DNA of 64,000 nt from Longimicrobiales bacterium (GTDB taxonomy: Bacteria; Gemmatimonadota; Gemmatimonadetes; Longimicrobiales; Gaopeijiaceae): assembly GCA_958295645.1 (NCBI GenBank), contig OY282361.1, forward strand, positions 1,206,501 to 1,270,500. Reading direction: 5' to 3'. Made by a program: the position numbers and the translations under genes. Numbering within the stretch: the first letter of the stretch is position 1; each line of letters starts with the position of its first letter. A model generated the notes under the pieces. That model did no database searches. It was not told where the DNA came from and saw nothing but the letters and a program-made list of their open reading frames with translations. Positions 10,368 through 20,300 of the stretch are shown here, in pieces.

Positions 10368-11567
10368 TCAGTGCGCTTCCGGCCCGCCCGCGACTGCCGG
10401 TCCCTCCGGCGCCTCCGCGTCCCGCGCGATTCGCGCGCCGCAAACAGCCTTGGAAGGTAACCCTTCCTGGCGCATCTGGCCAGCCGGGTCCTCCGTGAAC
10501 GCGGCGGCCTCCACGCTCGCGCGATGCAGGGCCCGATTGGCCGCCGCCGGGCATGGCTCGGATGGGCGGGCGGCGGCCGGCGCGGGCGCCTCCGCAGGCG
10601 GCTCCAGGACGTCGCGCACCTGGTCCACGTCCTGCCGCATCCGGGCCGCCAGCGCCGACGCCGAAGGGAACTCGGCCACGGAGCGCAGGCGCCGGACGAT
10701 CTCGATGCGAAGGCGGCGGCCGTACAGATCGCCCTCGAAGCCGAGCAGATGCACTTCGACGGAGTCGCCTGCGCCGGGAAAGACGGGCCGGGGGCCGATG
10801 TGCAGCGCGCCCATGAGGGGGCGGGCGGGCAGGCCGGGCGCCGGAGCCTCGGACGCGGTTGTCCAGCAGGCGTAGATGCCCGGCCCCGGCAGGAGCTTGT
10901 GGGCCCCCGCAACGCGCAAGTTGGCGGTCGGGAATCCCAGCGCCCTGCCCCGGCCGTGCCCTCGCGTCACCACGCCTTCCAGGGCATAGGGGCGGCCCAG
11001 TCCGCGATTGGCCTCGTCGAGGCGTCCTTCGGCGAGCATCTGCCGAATCGAGGAGGAGGAGACGGGACGGCCGCCCGCCGCGTAGGGCCCCACGACGTCC
11101 AGCAGGAAGCCGGCCTCGGCAGCGATGGCGCGCAATGTGTCCGTGTCGCCGGAGCGGCCCCGCCCGAAGCCGTGGTTGTAGCCGACCACCAGTTCGGTCA
11201 CCCCCAGGCCCGTCAGCAGGATCTCGTGCACGAAGCGGCGCGGCGAGTAGTTGCGCAATGCCTGCGTGAACGGCAGGAAGACCGCGTAGTCGAGGCCGCT
11301 CTCCGCGAGGAGCGCCTTCTTCTCGGCGGCGGTGGTGAGCAGGCTGGGCGCGGCTTCGGGCCGAACCACGCGCAAGGGATGAGGCTCGAAGGTCACGAGC
11401 GCGCTCCGGCCTCGGCAGGCGGCGGCGCGGGCGCGGAGCTCGCGCAGGATGCTCCAGTGGCCGCGGTGGACGCCGTCGAAGGTTCCAACCGTGGCGACGA
11501 TCGGGAGGCCACCGGGGGGCAGGCCGAGCCCGGGCGGTCCGAGTGGGCGCGGGCGCGTCTTAGGCAC
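10368..11567 (-). CDS. ribF: Bifunctional riboflavin kinase / FAD synthetase
   Basis: Makes FMN and FAD from riboflavin. The N-terminal nucleotidyltransferase domain has [10 protein letters not shown] (28-37) and the [12 protein letters not shown] loop; the C-terminal riboflavin kinase domain has [14 protein letters not shown] 11567, overlapping the truB stop, is the likely start; an in-frame ATG at 11600 is possible. After the kinase domain there is an extra 80-residue Ala/Pro-rich tail beyond the usual length of about 310, giving 399 residues. The tail has no recognised domain. Confidence 0.92.
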   Translation of the reverse strand: MPKTRPRPLGPPGLGLPPGGLPIVATVGTFDGVHRGHWSILRELRARAAACRGRSALVTFEPHPLRVVRPEAAPSLLTTAAEKKALLAESGLDYAVFLPFTQALRNYSPRRFVHEILLTGLGVTELVVGYNHGFGRGRSGDTDTLRAIAAEAGFLLDVVGPYAAGGRPVSSSSIRQMLAEGRLDEANRGLGRPYALEGVVTRGHGRGRALGFPTANLRVAGAHKLLPGPGIYACWTTASEAPAPGLPARPLMGALHIGPRPVFPGAGDSVEVHLLGFEGDLYGRRLRIEIVRRLRSVAEFPSASALAARMRQDVDQVRDVLEPPAEAPAPAAARPSEPCPAAANRALHRASVEAAAFTEDPAGQMRQEGLPSKAVCGARIARDAEAPEGPAVAGGPEAH

Positions 11568-12447
11568 GGCGAAGCACCTTGCGGGGACGGAGGAGGCCAT
11601 CGCGCAACGCGCAGACGGCGACCAGATCGTCCTCCGAGAACACCACCGCCGCCGCCGCCTCCGGAACGTTCGGGCCGGCCTCGCAGCCGGGCGCCGCAAT
11701 CCGCTTTCCCTGGGCGAGCGCGGCGGCCTCCGTCGGGCCTACGTCGAACCGGGGCAAATGAGCGAGCGCCTCGGCCGCCGCCACGCGCGAGCCAGGGGGC
11801 GGAGCGCCGTCCCGAAGCGATTCCAACGACGCTGCTCTGCGCACGTGAAGCGCGCCGACGCGCGTCCGGCGCAGGGCCGTCAAGTGGCAGGCGGTGCCCA
11901 GGCGCGCGCCCAACGCGACCGCGAGCGACCGGACGTAGGTGCCGCTCGAGCACGCCACGCGAAGACGAACCTCGGGCAGCGCCGCGTCCAGCAGCTCGAC
12001 GGCCCGCACCAAGCAGAGCCGCGGCGCCAAGGAGAGGTCTTCGCCGCGCCGGGCCCGCCGGTGGGCCGGCGTCCCGCCGACCTTGACGGCCGAGAAGACG
12101 GGCGGAGCCAGCCGGAGCGAACCCACCAGCCCCCGCGCGGCGACTGCGACTTGCGCCTCCGCCAGCGTCGTCCATCGATCGTCGTCGGCCACGACGCGTC
12201 CGTCGGGATCGTGAGTGTCGGTTGCCTGGCCCAGCCGGGCCGTGGCGTCGTATTCCTTGTCCAGGCCGGACAGATACTCCAAGAGGCGGGTCGAGGATCC
12301 CAAGCCCAGCACGAGCAGACCGGTCGCGAAGGGATCGAGCGTGCCCGCGTGGCCGGCCTTGGAGACCCGCAACCCTCGCCGCGCGGCCGCCACGACGTCG
12401 TGCGAAGTGGGTCCAGCGGGCTTGTCCACCAGGAGAACGCCCTTCAT
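11560..12447 (-). CDS. truB: tRNA pseudouridine-55 synthase TruB
   Basis: Isomerises U55 in the T-loop of tRNAs and acts as a tRNA chaperone; 295 residues. The opening GVLLVDKPAGPTSHD and the catalytic aspartate in AGTLDPFATG (Asp38) are intact. ATG 12447 shares one base with the rbfA stop (TGATG) and is preferred over the longer open frame. ribF overlaps the 3' end. The order rbfA-truB-ribF-rpsO is conserved across bacteria. Confidence 0.95.
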   Translation of the reverse strand: MKGVLLVDKPAGPTSHDVVAAARRGLRVSKAGHAGTLDPFATGLLVLGLGSSTRLLEYLSGLDKEYDATARLGQATDTHDPDGRVVADDDRWTTLAEAQVAVAARGLVGSLRLAPPVFSAVKVGGTPAHRRARRGEDLSLAPRLCLVRAVELLDAALPEVRLRVACSSGTYVRSLAVALGARLGTACHLTALRRTRVGALHVRRAASLESLRDGAPPPGSRVAAAEALAHLPRFDVGPTEAAALAQGKRIAAPGCEAGPNVPEAAAAVVFSEDDLVAVCALRDGLLRPRKVLRRA

Positions 12448-12812
12448 CACCCCTCCTCCTCGTCGCCGCCGTCCGGCAGCACGTCCGTCAGGACCGCTTC
12501 GATCCGTCGTCCGGCCTCGGCGGACCCGTCGCGCAGGAACCGCAGTTCCGGCACCCGGCGAACATGCAGTTCGGCCGCCAGCGCCGACCGCAGGAACGGA
12601 GCCGCCCGCCGCAGCGCCGCCAGCGTCCGTTCGCGCTCCTGTTCCGGGCCGTGCAGCTCCACGAAGACGCGCGCGAGCCAGAGACCCTCGGTCACCTCGA
12701 CGCTGGTCACGACGTGAGGCCCCACGTCCGGGTCCCGCACGCGCGTGCGGATCGCGTCGGACAGTTCGCGGCGAAGCTGTTCGCCCAGGCGAACTCGGCG
12801 GCGGTGCGGCAT
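12447..12812 (-). CDS. rbfA: Ribosome-binding factor A
   Basis: Small KH-like 30S maturation factor of 121 residues acting on the 16S rRNA 5' end. It has a basic N-terminus (MPHRRRVRLGEQLRRELSDAI) and the family segment VTSVEVTEGLWLARVFVEL. The start ATG overlaps the ylxP stop by one base and the stop overlaps the truB start by one base, so translation is coupled on both sides. The C-terminus ends in a short acidic tail. Confidence 0.92.
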   Translation of the reverse strand: MPHRRRVRLGEQLRRELSDAIRTRVRDPDVGPHVVTSVEVTEGLWLARVFVELHGPEQERERTLAALRRAAPFLRSALAAELHVRRVPELRFLRDGSAEAGRRIEAVLTDVLPDGGDEEEG

Positions 12813-13090
12813 CAGTACCGTTCGACGGTGCGACTCGCAACCCGCGCTCCGCGAGCCTGCTCGACGCGCCGTTCCACCGACGCGGCAATGGAGTCCGCCT
12901 GGGCGTTGTGCGCGGCAAGAAACGCCACCGACATCCTGGCGCGGCCGTGCGCCTCCTGGAGCCCCGACTCGACAACCGACACGTTCATCGCCCCCAAGCG
13001 GTCCTTCAGAGAGCGCAGAACCGACCGTTTGTCTTTGAGCGACCGCGAGCCGGGAATCTCCAACTCCCACGTGCAGACGGTGACGACCAC
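12812..13090 (-). CDS. ylxP: YlxP-like DUF503 protein
   Basis: Protein of 92 residues with the DUF503 hallmark ELEIPGSRSLKDKRSVLRSL near the N-terminus. The family sits in the nusA-infB-rbfA cluster of many bacteria and is thought to assist 30S assembly; the molecular role is poorly defined. GTG 13090 is the start that places this block correctly. infB ends 50 bases upstream. Confidence 0.88.
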   Translation of the reverse strand: MVVTVCTWELEIPGSRSLKDKRSVLRSLKDRLGAMNVSVVESGLQEAHGRARMSVAFLAAHNAQADSIAASVERRVEQARGARVASRTVERY

Positions 13091-13140
13091 GGCTGTTGCG
13101 GCTCCTCCCAGGCTCTGGGCGAGAGAGCCGGCGGCCTCGG

Positions 13141-15759
13141 TCAACCCGTTTCGGCGGCCGCCAGCGACCGGGCGATCTCGTCCACCCGGTACGTCTCGAT
13201 GAGGTCGCCCACCTTGACGTCGTTGAAACCGGCGATGCCGATCCCGCATTCGAATCCTTCCTTGACCTCCTTGGCGTCGTCCTTGAAGCGCCGGAGCGAC
13301 CCAATCTCGCTGTCGTAGGCGACCACGCCTTCGCGAATGACGCGCGCCTTCGCGCCCCGCCGCATCAAGCCCTCGGAGACGTAGCAGCCGGCGATGGTTC
13401 CGACGCCCCGAATCTTGAAGACCTCGCGGATCTCAGCCACACCGACAATCTCTTCGCGCCGCTCGGGCGCCAGCAAGCCTTCGAGCGCGGCCCTCACGTC
13501 CTCCACGGCCTCGTAGATGATGTCGTAGACCTGGATGTCCACGTTCTCGCGGCCCGCCGCCTGCCGCGCCCCCGGGTCCGGCCGCACGCGAAAACCGATC
13601 ACGACGGCCCCGGCGGCCAGCGCAAGCATCACGTCCGACTCGTTGATGGCGCCGACGCCGCGGTGAATGATCTCGACCTGCACCTCGGAGCCGGACAGCT
13701 GCCCCAGCGAGTCCGACAGCGCCTGCACGGAGCCGTCCACGTCCCCCTTGACCACCAAGCGCAACACGCCGCCCTGGCCCGAGGCCATGAGCTGCGAGAA
13801 GTCCCCCAGCCTGATGCCCCGCTGCTTGATCCGCAGCTGCTTCTCGCGATCCAGGCGCTGCCGCTTCGAGGCCACCGCGGCCGCCTTGACCGCATCCATG
13901 ACCTGGAGCACGTCTCCAGCCTGCGGCATGCCCGCCGAACCCAGGATCTGCACTGGAATGCCCGGGCCGGCCGACTTCACGTTGCGCCCGCGCTCGTCCA
14001 GCAGCGCGCGAACCCGGCCGTCGTGGAGCCCCACAACGAAGCTGTCTCCGACGTTGAGCGTGCCCTTCCTGACGAGAACCGTCGCGACCGGCCCCTTGCC
14101 CACGTCCAGTTCGGCCTCCACCACGGTGCCCACGGCTTGGCGCGAGGGGTTGGCCTTGATCTCCAGAAGCTCGGCCTGCAGGAGAACCTTGTCGAGGAGA
14201 TCGGCAATCCCGTCTCCCGTGCGCGCCGAGACGTCGGCGACGAGAACCTCGCCTCCGAATTCCTCGACGGTCACGTCGTGCTGGAGCAGGCCTTGCTTGA
14301 CCTTGGCCGGGTCCGCCGCCGGCAGGTCGATCTTGTTGACCGCGACGACCAGGGGGACGCCCGCGTTCTTGGCGTGGTTGATCGCCTCGACGGTCTGGGG
14401 CATCACCGCGTCGTCGGCCGCGACCACCAGCACCACCACGTCGGTGATGTCGGCGCCGCGCGCCCGCATCGCGGTGAAGGCCGCGTGTCCGGGAGTGTCC
14501 AGGAAGGAGATCGCACGGCCGTCGCCGAGTTCGACGTGATACGCCCCGATGTGCTGGGTGATGCCGCCCGCCTCGCCGGCAACCACGTTGGTGTCGCGGA
14601 TCTGGTCGAGAAGGCGCGTCTTGCCGTGGTCGACGTGGCCCATGACCGTCACCACCGGAGGACGCGGCCGCAGGTCTGCCGGGTCGTCCTCCTCTTCGGC
14701 GACGGGCGAGGCCGCATAGCCTTCTTCGCGGATGGCCTTGAAGCCGAAGCCGTCGAGCAGGAACTCGATCTGGTCGAAGTCGAGCCGCTGGTTGATGGTG
14801 ACCAGCATGTCCATCTGCTTGAACGCCGACCCGATGATCTCGGTCGCCTTCACGTCCACCAGCTCCGCGAGCTCCGCGACGGTCAGGAACTCGTTGACGC
14901 GCACCGTCGCGGCAGCCGCCGCCCTCTCCTCCTGGACCTGCTCCTCCGCCCGGGACTCGTCTTCCGCGGCGGCCGGGGCGGCGCCCCGGCCCTTTCGCCG
15001 CTTCTTGCCGCCGCCCTTGAGCTGCCCCATGACCCGGCGGACGTTCAGGGCCGCGGCGGTGCGGTCGGGATCCTTGCGCCGCTTCCCCTTCTTGCGGTCG
15101 CGCTGGCGGCGACCGTCCGACGTGTAGCCCTTGGCTTTGACCTTCACCCGTCCGCCGGCGGCCGCCGGCTCCGGCTTGGCCGAAACAGGCGCCGCGGGCG
15201 GGGCGCCGCCCAGGCGGGCGGGCGCAGGCTGGTCGGTCGCAGGACGCTGGGGCTGGAAGGCGGGCGCAAGCGTTGGCGAACTGACGGGTTCGGCGACCGG
15301 TTCGGGCTCGGCCGGAGCGGCGGGCGCGGGTTCCGGGCCGGACGGAGCGGAAGGCGGGCCGCTCGACTCCTGCGCCGGCTCGGGCGGGGCCGCGGAGGCG
15401 GTTTCCGACGCCGCCGGGGCCACCGAATCGGCGGCCTCCGCCGGTTCCGCGCTCCGGTCCGCGGCGGCCGCATCCGGCTCGGCGGCTTCCGCCTCGGGCG
15501 CCTCCGGGGCCTCGGGCTTGGGCGGGGCCGCAGGAGCGCGGCGGCGGCGGCTCGCCGGCTTGCGGGCTCGCACGGCCGTCTTGAGGAAGGCCGCCACGTC
15601 AATCTTGGTCTTGCTGTCGCGGCGCTCGCGCTCCACAAGGGCCAGCAACTTCGCGACCTCCTCGTCGGCGACCTGCGCGTCGGGGTTGCCGATGCGCAGG
15701 AACTGCATCAACAGCTCCGGGCCGACCTTCAGTTCGCCGGCGAACTCCCTGACGCGCAC
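13141..15759 (-). CDS. infB: Translation initiation factor IF-2
   Basis: GTPase that delivers initiator tRNA to the 30S subunit; 872 residues. The N-terminal IF2 helical module ([19 protein letters not shown]) is followed by a long Ala/Pro/Glu-rich linker (about 80-290), a second N-domain ([15 protein letters not shown]) and the G domain with GHVDHGKT near residue 375. Domains II, III and C2 follow. GTG 15759 shares one base with the nusA TAG stop (TAGTG). Normal neighbours of the nusA operon. Confidence 0.96.
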   Translation of the reverse strand: MRVREFAGELKVGPELLMQFLRIGNPDAQVADEEVAKLLALVERERRDSKTKIDVAAFLKTAVRARKPASRRRRAPAAPPKPEAPEAPEAEAAEPDAAAADRSAEPAEAADSVAPAASETASAAPPEPAQESSGPPSAPSGPEPAPAAPAEPEPVAEPVSSPTLAPAFQPQRPATDQPAPARLGGAPPAAPVSAKPEPAAAGGRVKVKAKGYTSDGRRQRDRKKGKRRKDPDRTAAALNVRRVMGQLKGGGKKRRKGRGAAPAAAEDESRAEEQVQEERAAAAATVRVNEFLTVAELAELVDVKATEIIGSAFKQMDMLVTINQRLDFDQIEFLLDGFGFKAIREEGYAASPVAEEEDDPADLRPRPPVVTVMGHVDHGKTRLLDQIRDTNVVAGEAGGITQHIGAYHVELGDGRAISFLDTPGHAAFTAMRARGADITDVVVLVVAADDAVMPQTVEAINHAKNAGVPLVVAVNKIDLPAADPAKVKQGLLQHDVTVEEFGGEVLVADVSARTGDGIADLLDKVLLQAELLEIKANPSRQAVGTVVEAELDVGKGPVATVLVRKGTLNVGDSFVVGLHDGRVRALLDERGRNVKSAGPGIPVQILGSAGMPQAGDVLQVMDAVKAAAVASKRQRLDREKQLRIKQRGIRLGDFSQLMASGQGGVLRLVVKGDVDGSVQALSDSLGQLSGSEVQVEIIHRGVGAINESDVMLALAAGAVVIGFRVRPDPGARQAAGRENVDIQVYDIIYEAVEDVRAALEGLLAPERREEIVGVAEIREVFKIRGVGTIAGCYVSEGLMRRGAKARVIREGVVAYDSEIGSLRRFKDDAKEVKEGFECGIGIAGFNDVKVGDLIETYRVDEIARSLAAAETG

Positions 15760-17114
15760 TATCCGGCGTCCTCCCCGTCCGCCGTCTCCGCCCCGCCCGC
15801 TGCGCCCGCCGCCACCGGATCCGAATCGACGACCGTGAGATCCTCGATGAGCGCCAACAACGCGGCGGCCGCCTCCTCGGTGACGCCTTCCACGGCCAGG
15901 AGGTCCGACCGGTCCAAGTCGATGATGTCCAGGAAGCTGTCGTACCCCGCCGCCTTGAGCGCCGCCAGCGTGCTCTCCTCCACCGAGAGCTCGCTCAACG
16001 GAAAGTCGGCGGTCTCGTACGCCTTGTCGTCCGTCTGGTCGGCGAAGATGGACATGTCCGCGCCCTTCTCCATCCACTCGCGAGAGCCGTAGAGATCGAT
16101 CTGCCATCCGATCAGCTGCGAGGCCAAGCGGACGTTCTGGCCGTTGCGGCCGATGGCGAGGGACAGCTGATCCTCGTCCACGACCGCCGTGACCACTTGG
16201 CGCGCCGGATCCGACACCACCTTCGCCACCCTCGCGGGCGCCAGCGCACGGCGGGCGAACACTTCCGGCTCGGGATGCCAGGGCACGATGTCGATGCGCT
16301 CCCCGCCCAGTTCGGAGACCACCGCCTGCACCCGCGACCCCCGCAGGCCCACGCAGGCCCCGACCGGATCGATGGAGTCGTCGCGGCTGTGGACCGCGAT
16401 CTTGGTTCGGCCGCCGACCTCGCGGGCCAGCTCCTTGATCTCCACGATGCCCTGGTATATCTCCGGCACCTCCAACTTGAACAGCGCGGCCACGAACAGC
16501 GGATCCGCGCGCGAAAAGACCAGTCGCGGTCCCTTCGGCGTCTCCTCGACCTTCTTGAGCACTGCCCGGATCGACTCGCCCTGCCGGAACCGCTCCCGGT
16601 AGTTCTGCTCCTTCCAGGGGATCACCGCCTCGGCCTCGCGCGAACGATTGAGCAGCAGAACCAGCTTGCCGCGCTCGATCTGCTGCACTTCGCCCGACAG
16701 CAGATCGCCCACGCGTCCGCTGTATTCGTCGCGGATGCGCTGGCGCTCGCCTTCTCGCACGCGCAACACGATGCGTTGCCGGGCGGCCATCACGGCGTTG
16801 CGGCCGAAGGTGGAGAAGTCGACCGGGAGTTCCATCACGTCGCCCGTCTCGTACGTGTCGTCGTCCCAGCGCGCGTCTTCGAGCGACACCTCGGCGGCGG
16901 GGTCCTCCACTGTCTCGACGACCCGCTTGAGCACCACGATGTCGATGGCGCCCGTCACGTCGTCGATGGTGATCTCGGCGTCCACCGTCGCGCCGTAGAT
17001 GCGCGCGAGACCCGCGTGAATGCCGTCGCGGATGAGTTCGTTGACGTCTTCCGGCTCGAGGTTCTTGGCGGCTGCGACATCCCGAAGCGCCGCAATGATG
17101 CGACTCGTGTCCAT
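15759..17114 (-). CDS. nusA: Transcription termination/antitermination factor NusA
   Basis: RNA polymerase-associated factor of 451 residues controlling pausing, intrinsic termination and rRNA antitermination. Domains in order: N-terminal polymerase-binding domain (1-130), S1 (about 135-205), two KH domains (about 230-350, with LSLAIGRNGQNVRLASQL) and C-terminal helix-hairpin-helix repeats rich in acidic residues. ATG 17114 follows a GGAGGGAGAGG site. The usual upstream rimP is absent; instead two tandem terminators lie in the leader. First gene of a ten-gene operon that runs to 4961. Confidence 0.96.
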   Translation of the reverse strand: MDTSRIIAALRDVAAAKNLEPEDVNELIRDGIHAGLARIYGATVDAEITIDDVTGAIDIVVLKRVVETVEDPAAEVSLEDARWDDDTYETGDVMELPVDFSTFGRNAVMAARQRIVLRVREGERQRIRDEYSGRVGDLLSGEVQQIERGKLVLLLNRSREAEAVIPWKEQNYRERFRQGESIRAVLKKVEETPKGPRLVFSRADPLFVAALFKLEVPEIYQGIVEIKELAREVGGRTKIAVHSRDDSIDPVGACVGLRGSRVQAVVSELGGERIDIVPWHPEPEVFARRALAPARVAKVVSDPARQVVTAVVDEDQLSLAIGRNGQNVRLASQLIGWQIDLYGSREWMEKGADMSIFADQTDDKAYETADFPLSELSVEESTLAALKAAGYDSFLDIIDLDRSDLLAVEGVTEEAAAALLALIEDLTVVDSDPVAAGAAGGAETADGEDAG

Positions 17115-17170
17115 CACGACCTCTCCCTCCGGTATGCGTTCATTTGTCGCGTCTCTCTTGTCGCATGGAC

Positions 17171-17201
17171 AAAAAAAGCGGGGGCGCACCCTCTCCCCCA
17201 C
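17171..17201 (-). terminator. Intrinsic terminator 2 in the nusA leader
   Basis: On the minus strand GTGGGGG (17201-17195) pairs with CCCCCGC (17184-17178), seven pairs with one G-U, around a 10-base loop, followed by seven U (17177-17171). Its 3' end lies 56 bases before the nusA start. Confidence 0.85.
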
Positions 17202-17208
17202 TTCGGCC

Positions 17209-17238
17209 AAAAAAGAGCGGCCTGACCGCGCGCCGCTC
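17209..17238 (-). terminator. Intrinsic terminator 1 in the nusA leader
   Basis: On the minus strand GAGCGGC (17238-17232) pairs with GCCGCTC (17221-17215), a 7-bp stem with a 10-base loop, followed by six U (17214-17209). It precedes terminator 2 by only seven bases. It could end the murA-helicase transcript, act as a nusA attenuator, or both. Confidence 0.85.
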
Positions 17239-17252
17239 CATCCTGCGGACTT

Positions 17253-17260
17253 GAAATATA
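17253..17260 (-). promoter_or_regulatory. Promoter -10 box upstream of the tandem terminators
   Basis: TATATTTC on the minus strand, identical to the box upstream of the sigma factor gene and one base from that of mreB. No clear -35 is visible. It lies between the helicase stop (17345) and terminator 1, so transcripts from it would have to pass both terminators to reach nusA. I see no comparable box between the terminators and nusA. Confidence 0.5.
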
Positions 17261-17344
17261 GGGCCAATGCCGGGGCAGGGCCACGACCGCCGCGGGAGGG
17301 GATTCGCTGCGGACTCGACTCGCCCGGTTGCTGGGGCCGGCGGC

Positions 17345-20300
17345 TCAGGCTTCCGGCGGCCACCCGTCGCCGTCTTCGCGCAGGCAGAGAAAGCCGCGCC
17401 GCTCGGCGACTCTGCCGTCCGTCTTCAGACGGTCGAGAACCTCCTGCAGGCCAACCTCCAGCTTCGATCCCAACCGCGTGAACCGGAATAGGCGGGAGGC
17501 CGCCCGGACGGCCTCGTCCTCCCTGATCCCGTGGCTCGCGCGAATCACTTCGAAGAAAGCTTCGGCGATCTCCTCGGGCGCGATCCTGTCGACTTGGCGC
17601 AGGCCGCGGGTCGCTTCGTCGCGGCGGCGGACGACGGCTTGGCTGTGGTCCGGACACCAAAGGAACTCGCCCCTCAGCGCCAGCCTCCCGTCTCGGAGGC
17701 CGAGTCGGGCTGCCTGCCGAACGCGGCGCGTTGTCCGGGCGCCCCTCTGCCTCAGCCCGGCCGCCCTGGCGAGCCGCACGGCGGCCTCGTCCACGTGAAT
17801 CGGGCTCTCGACGGCCACGACTTCGGCAAGCAGGTCCGTCAGTTCGTGCAGGCCGACTTCGTGGAACTCGCGACCGACAAGGGCGATTTCCACCTCCGCC
17901 ATGCGGTAGGGCTCCGACGGGTCGCAGGGCTCGGGAGCCGCGTCGCGGGGCAAGGCCGACGGCCGCGTCCGGCCGACGTCGGCGAGCCGAGTCCCGGAGG
18001 GCAAGGCGGCACCGTCCTCCGAACCGCCCCCCTCCCCCGAGCGCGAGTCCTGGCCGACCGGCAGCGGCGCTCCTTCGGAGCCCGTTCCGGGATCCGGGCC
18101 TCCATTGCCCGAACCGATCTGCGCCGCCCGCCGGATCGCATCCACGACCCGTTCCACTTCGCGCTCGCGGTTCCGGAACCAGTCCGTGCTCCAGATCCGG
18201 TGAATCGTCCATCCCAGGCCTTCCAGAACCTCCTGTCGCAACCGGTCCCGGTCCCGCGCCGAGCGGGCGCTGTGATACGCGGCTCCGTCGCATTCGACGC
18301 CCAGCAGGTACCGGCCCGGCCGATTCGGGTCCACGACCGCCAAGTCCACGAAGAAGCCCGCCGACCCGACTTGGTGCACCACGTCGTGGCCATGCGCCCG
18401 CAACTCCGACGCCACAGCCTCCTCGAAGGGCGAATCGGCCCCGCGCCCCGTCCGCCGCGCCACCTCCATCTGGCCCGTGCGCGCGTAGTGGAGAAACGTC
18501 TTCAGCGCCGCGACGCCCCGAGCGCTGGTCCGCCTCAAGTCCAGGTCGTCGGCCTGGAAGTTGGCGTGGACCACGCACCGGCGGCGGGCGCGTGTGATCA
18601 GCACGTTGAGCCGCCGCTCGCCGCCTTCGTTGTTGAGCGGGCCGAAGTTCATGAGCATTCGGCCGTCGGCGGTTCTGCCGTACCCTACGCTGATGAGGAT
18701 CACGTCCCGCTCGTCGCCCTGGACGCTCTCCAAGTTCTTGACGAAGAAGGGCTCCTCGGGATGGCTCCTGAAGAACGCTTCTCCAGAGGGGTCCCGGCGG
18801 CGCAGGATCTCCAGTTCGTCCTCGATCCGGCGAGCCTGGGCCAAGCTGAAGGCGGCCACGCCCAGCGTGCGATGCGGCGACTCGGCGGCGTGCTCGACGA
18901 CGGCTTGAGCGACTGCCTTGGCCTCGCCTGGATTGACTCGTCCGCCGCCGCCCGGCTGGTAGGACCAGTTCGTGTCGTGGCGAAGGCGGAGCCCGGTGGT
19001 CAGCCGACCCTTGTCGGGACTGGGGAAGACGACTAGGCGGCCGTCGTAGAATTCCCTGTTGGAGACGGCGATGAGGGACTCGTGGCGGCTGCGGTAGTGC
19101 CAGCGCAGCATGCGGGTCGGGGCTTGCTGGGCGCAGAACATCCCCAAGACGCTTTCCAAGTCGGCGGTCTGGGAGGACGCCTGCTCGTCGTCGTCGGCCA
19201 AGCGGTCGAAGAAGGTGGTCGGCGGGAGCTGCTTGCTGTCGCCCACCACGACGGCTTGCCTCGCCCGCATGACGGCGCCCAGAGCCTCCACGGGCCGCAC
19301 TTGGCTGGCCTCGTCGAAGATCGCCAAGTCGAAGCGAACCGAACCCGGCGGAATGAACTTGGCGATGGACAACGGGCTCATCATGAAGACGGGCTTGATC
19401 GCCTGAATCGCGTTGCCGGCCTCGAGCATGAGCCGACGCAGGGGCAGCTGCCGGCGCTTCTTGGCGAATTCTCGGGAGAGAACGGCCAGTTGCCCGGGGC
19501 CAGGCCCGCGAGGCACGCCTTCCCAATGCCGGTGCGCGGCGAGCGCCCGGTTGTGGTGCAGCATCTTCTTGTCCAGCTGGCGGAACCGATCGGCCATGCT
19601 CTCGTGGGCCGTCCCGTCGAAGTCGGCGAGGACGGGACGCTCCTGCCAAGCGGTCTCGAGCCAAGCCGAGTAGCAGCGGCGCTCGAAGAGGCGCACCAAG
19701 CCGCGGCCCGCCTCCTCCCAGGTGGAGGCCGCCTCCGCGACGCTCTCCAGACCCCGGCCCGCCAAGCGCTGGGCGGCCTTGTTGAATCGGACGACGTCCT
19801 GGATGGACTCCACGCGTTGGCGGGCACGCTCCAGCCACCGTTGGAAATCGCCGAAAGAACGCTCTCTCGGCGGAGCCTCCGGGGCGAATCGGCTGTCGTC
19901 GAGCTCCAAGAGTTGGGAGGCCTTGGCGAACGCCTCCGACAGCGCCTCGTTCGAACGGCGGCAGGAGGAAGCGGCGGCCTTGGCGGGCGCCAAGTCCGAG
20001 GCCGTCTCCAGCAGGCCGTGAACGGCGGCGTGGATCGCTTCCCCAGCGACGTCTCGGTGAAGCTGGACCAGCCACTGCGCAACCTCGCCGATCCTTTGCA
20101 GCGCCCGCCAGTCCCAGCCTGGATCCGGGCCGGCCGTGAGACGTGCCGTCAGTTCCCGCGAACGGGCGATGTTGTCGTGAAGACGCCGAGCGGCCAGAAC
20201 CGCGTCCAGCAAGGCCACTTGCTCTTCATGGCGGCGCGGCGGCTCGCTCCGGCAGAGTCCGCGCAGTCCCTTGGCGGCCTTGCGATAGCTTGGCGAGAGG

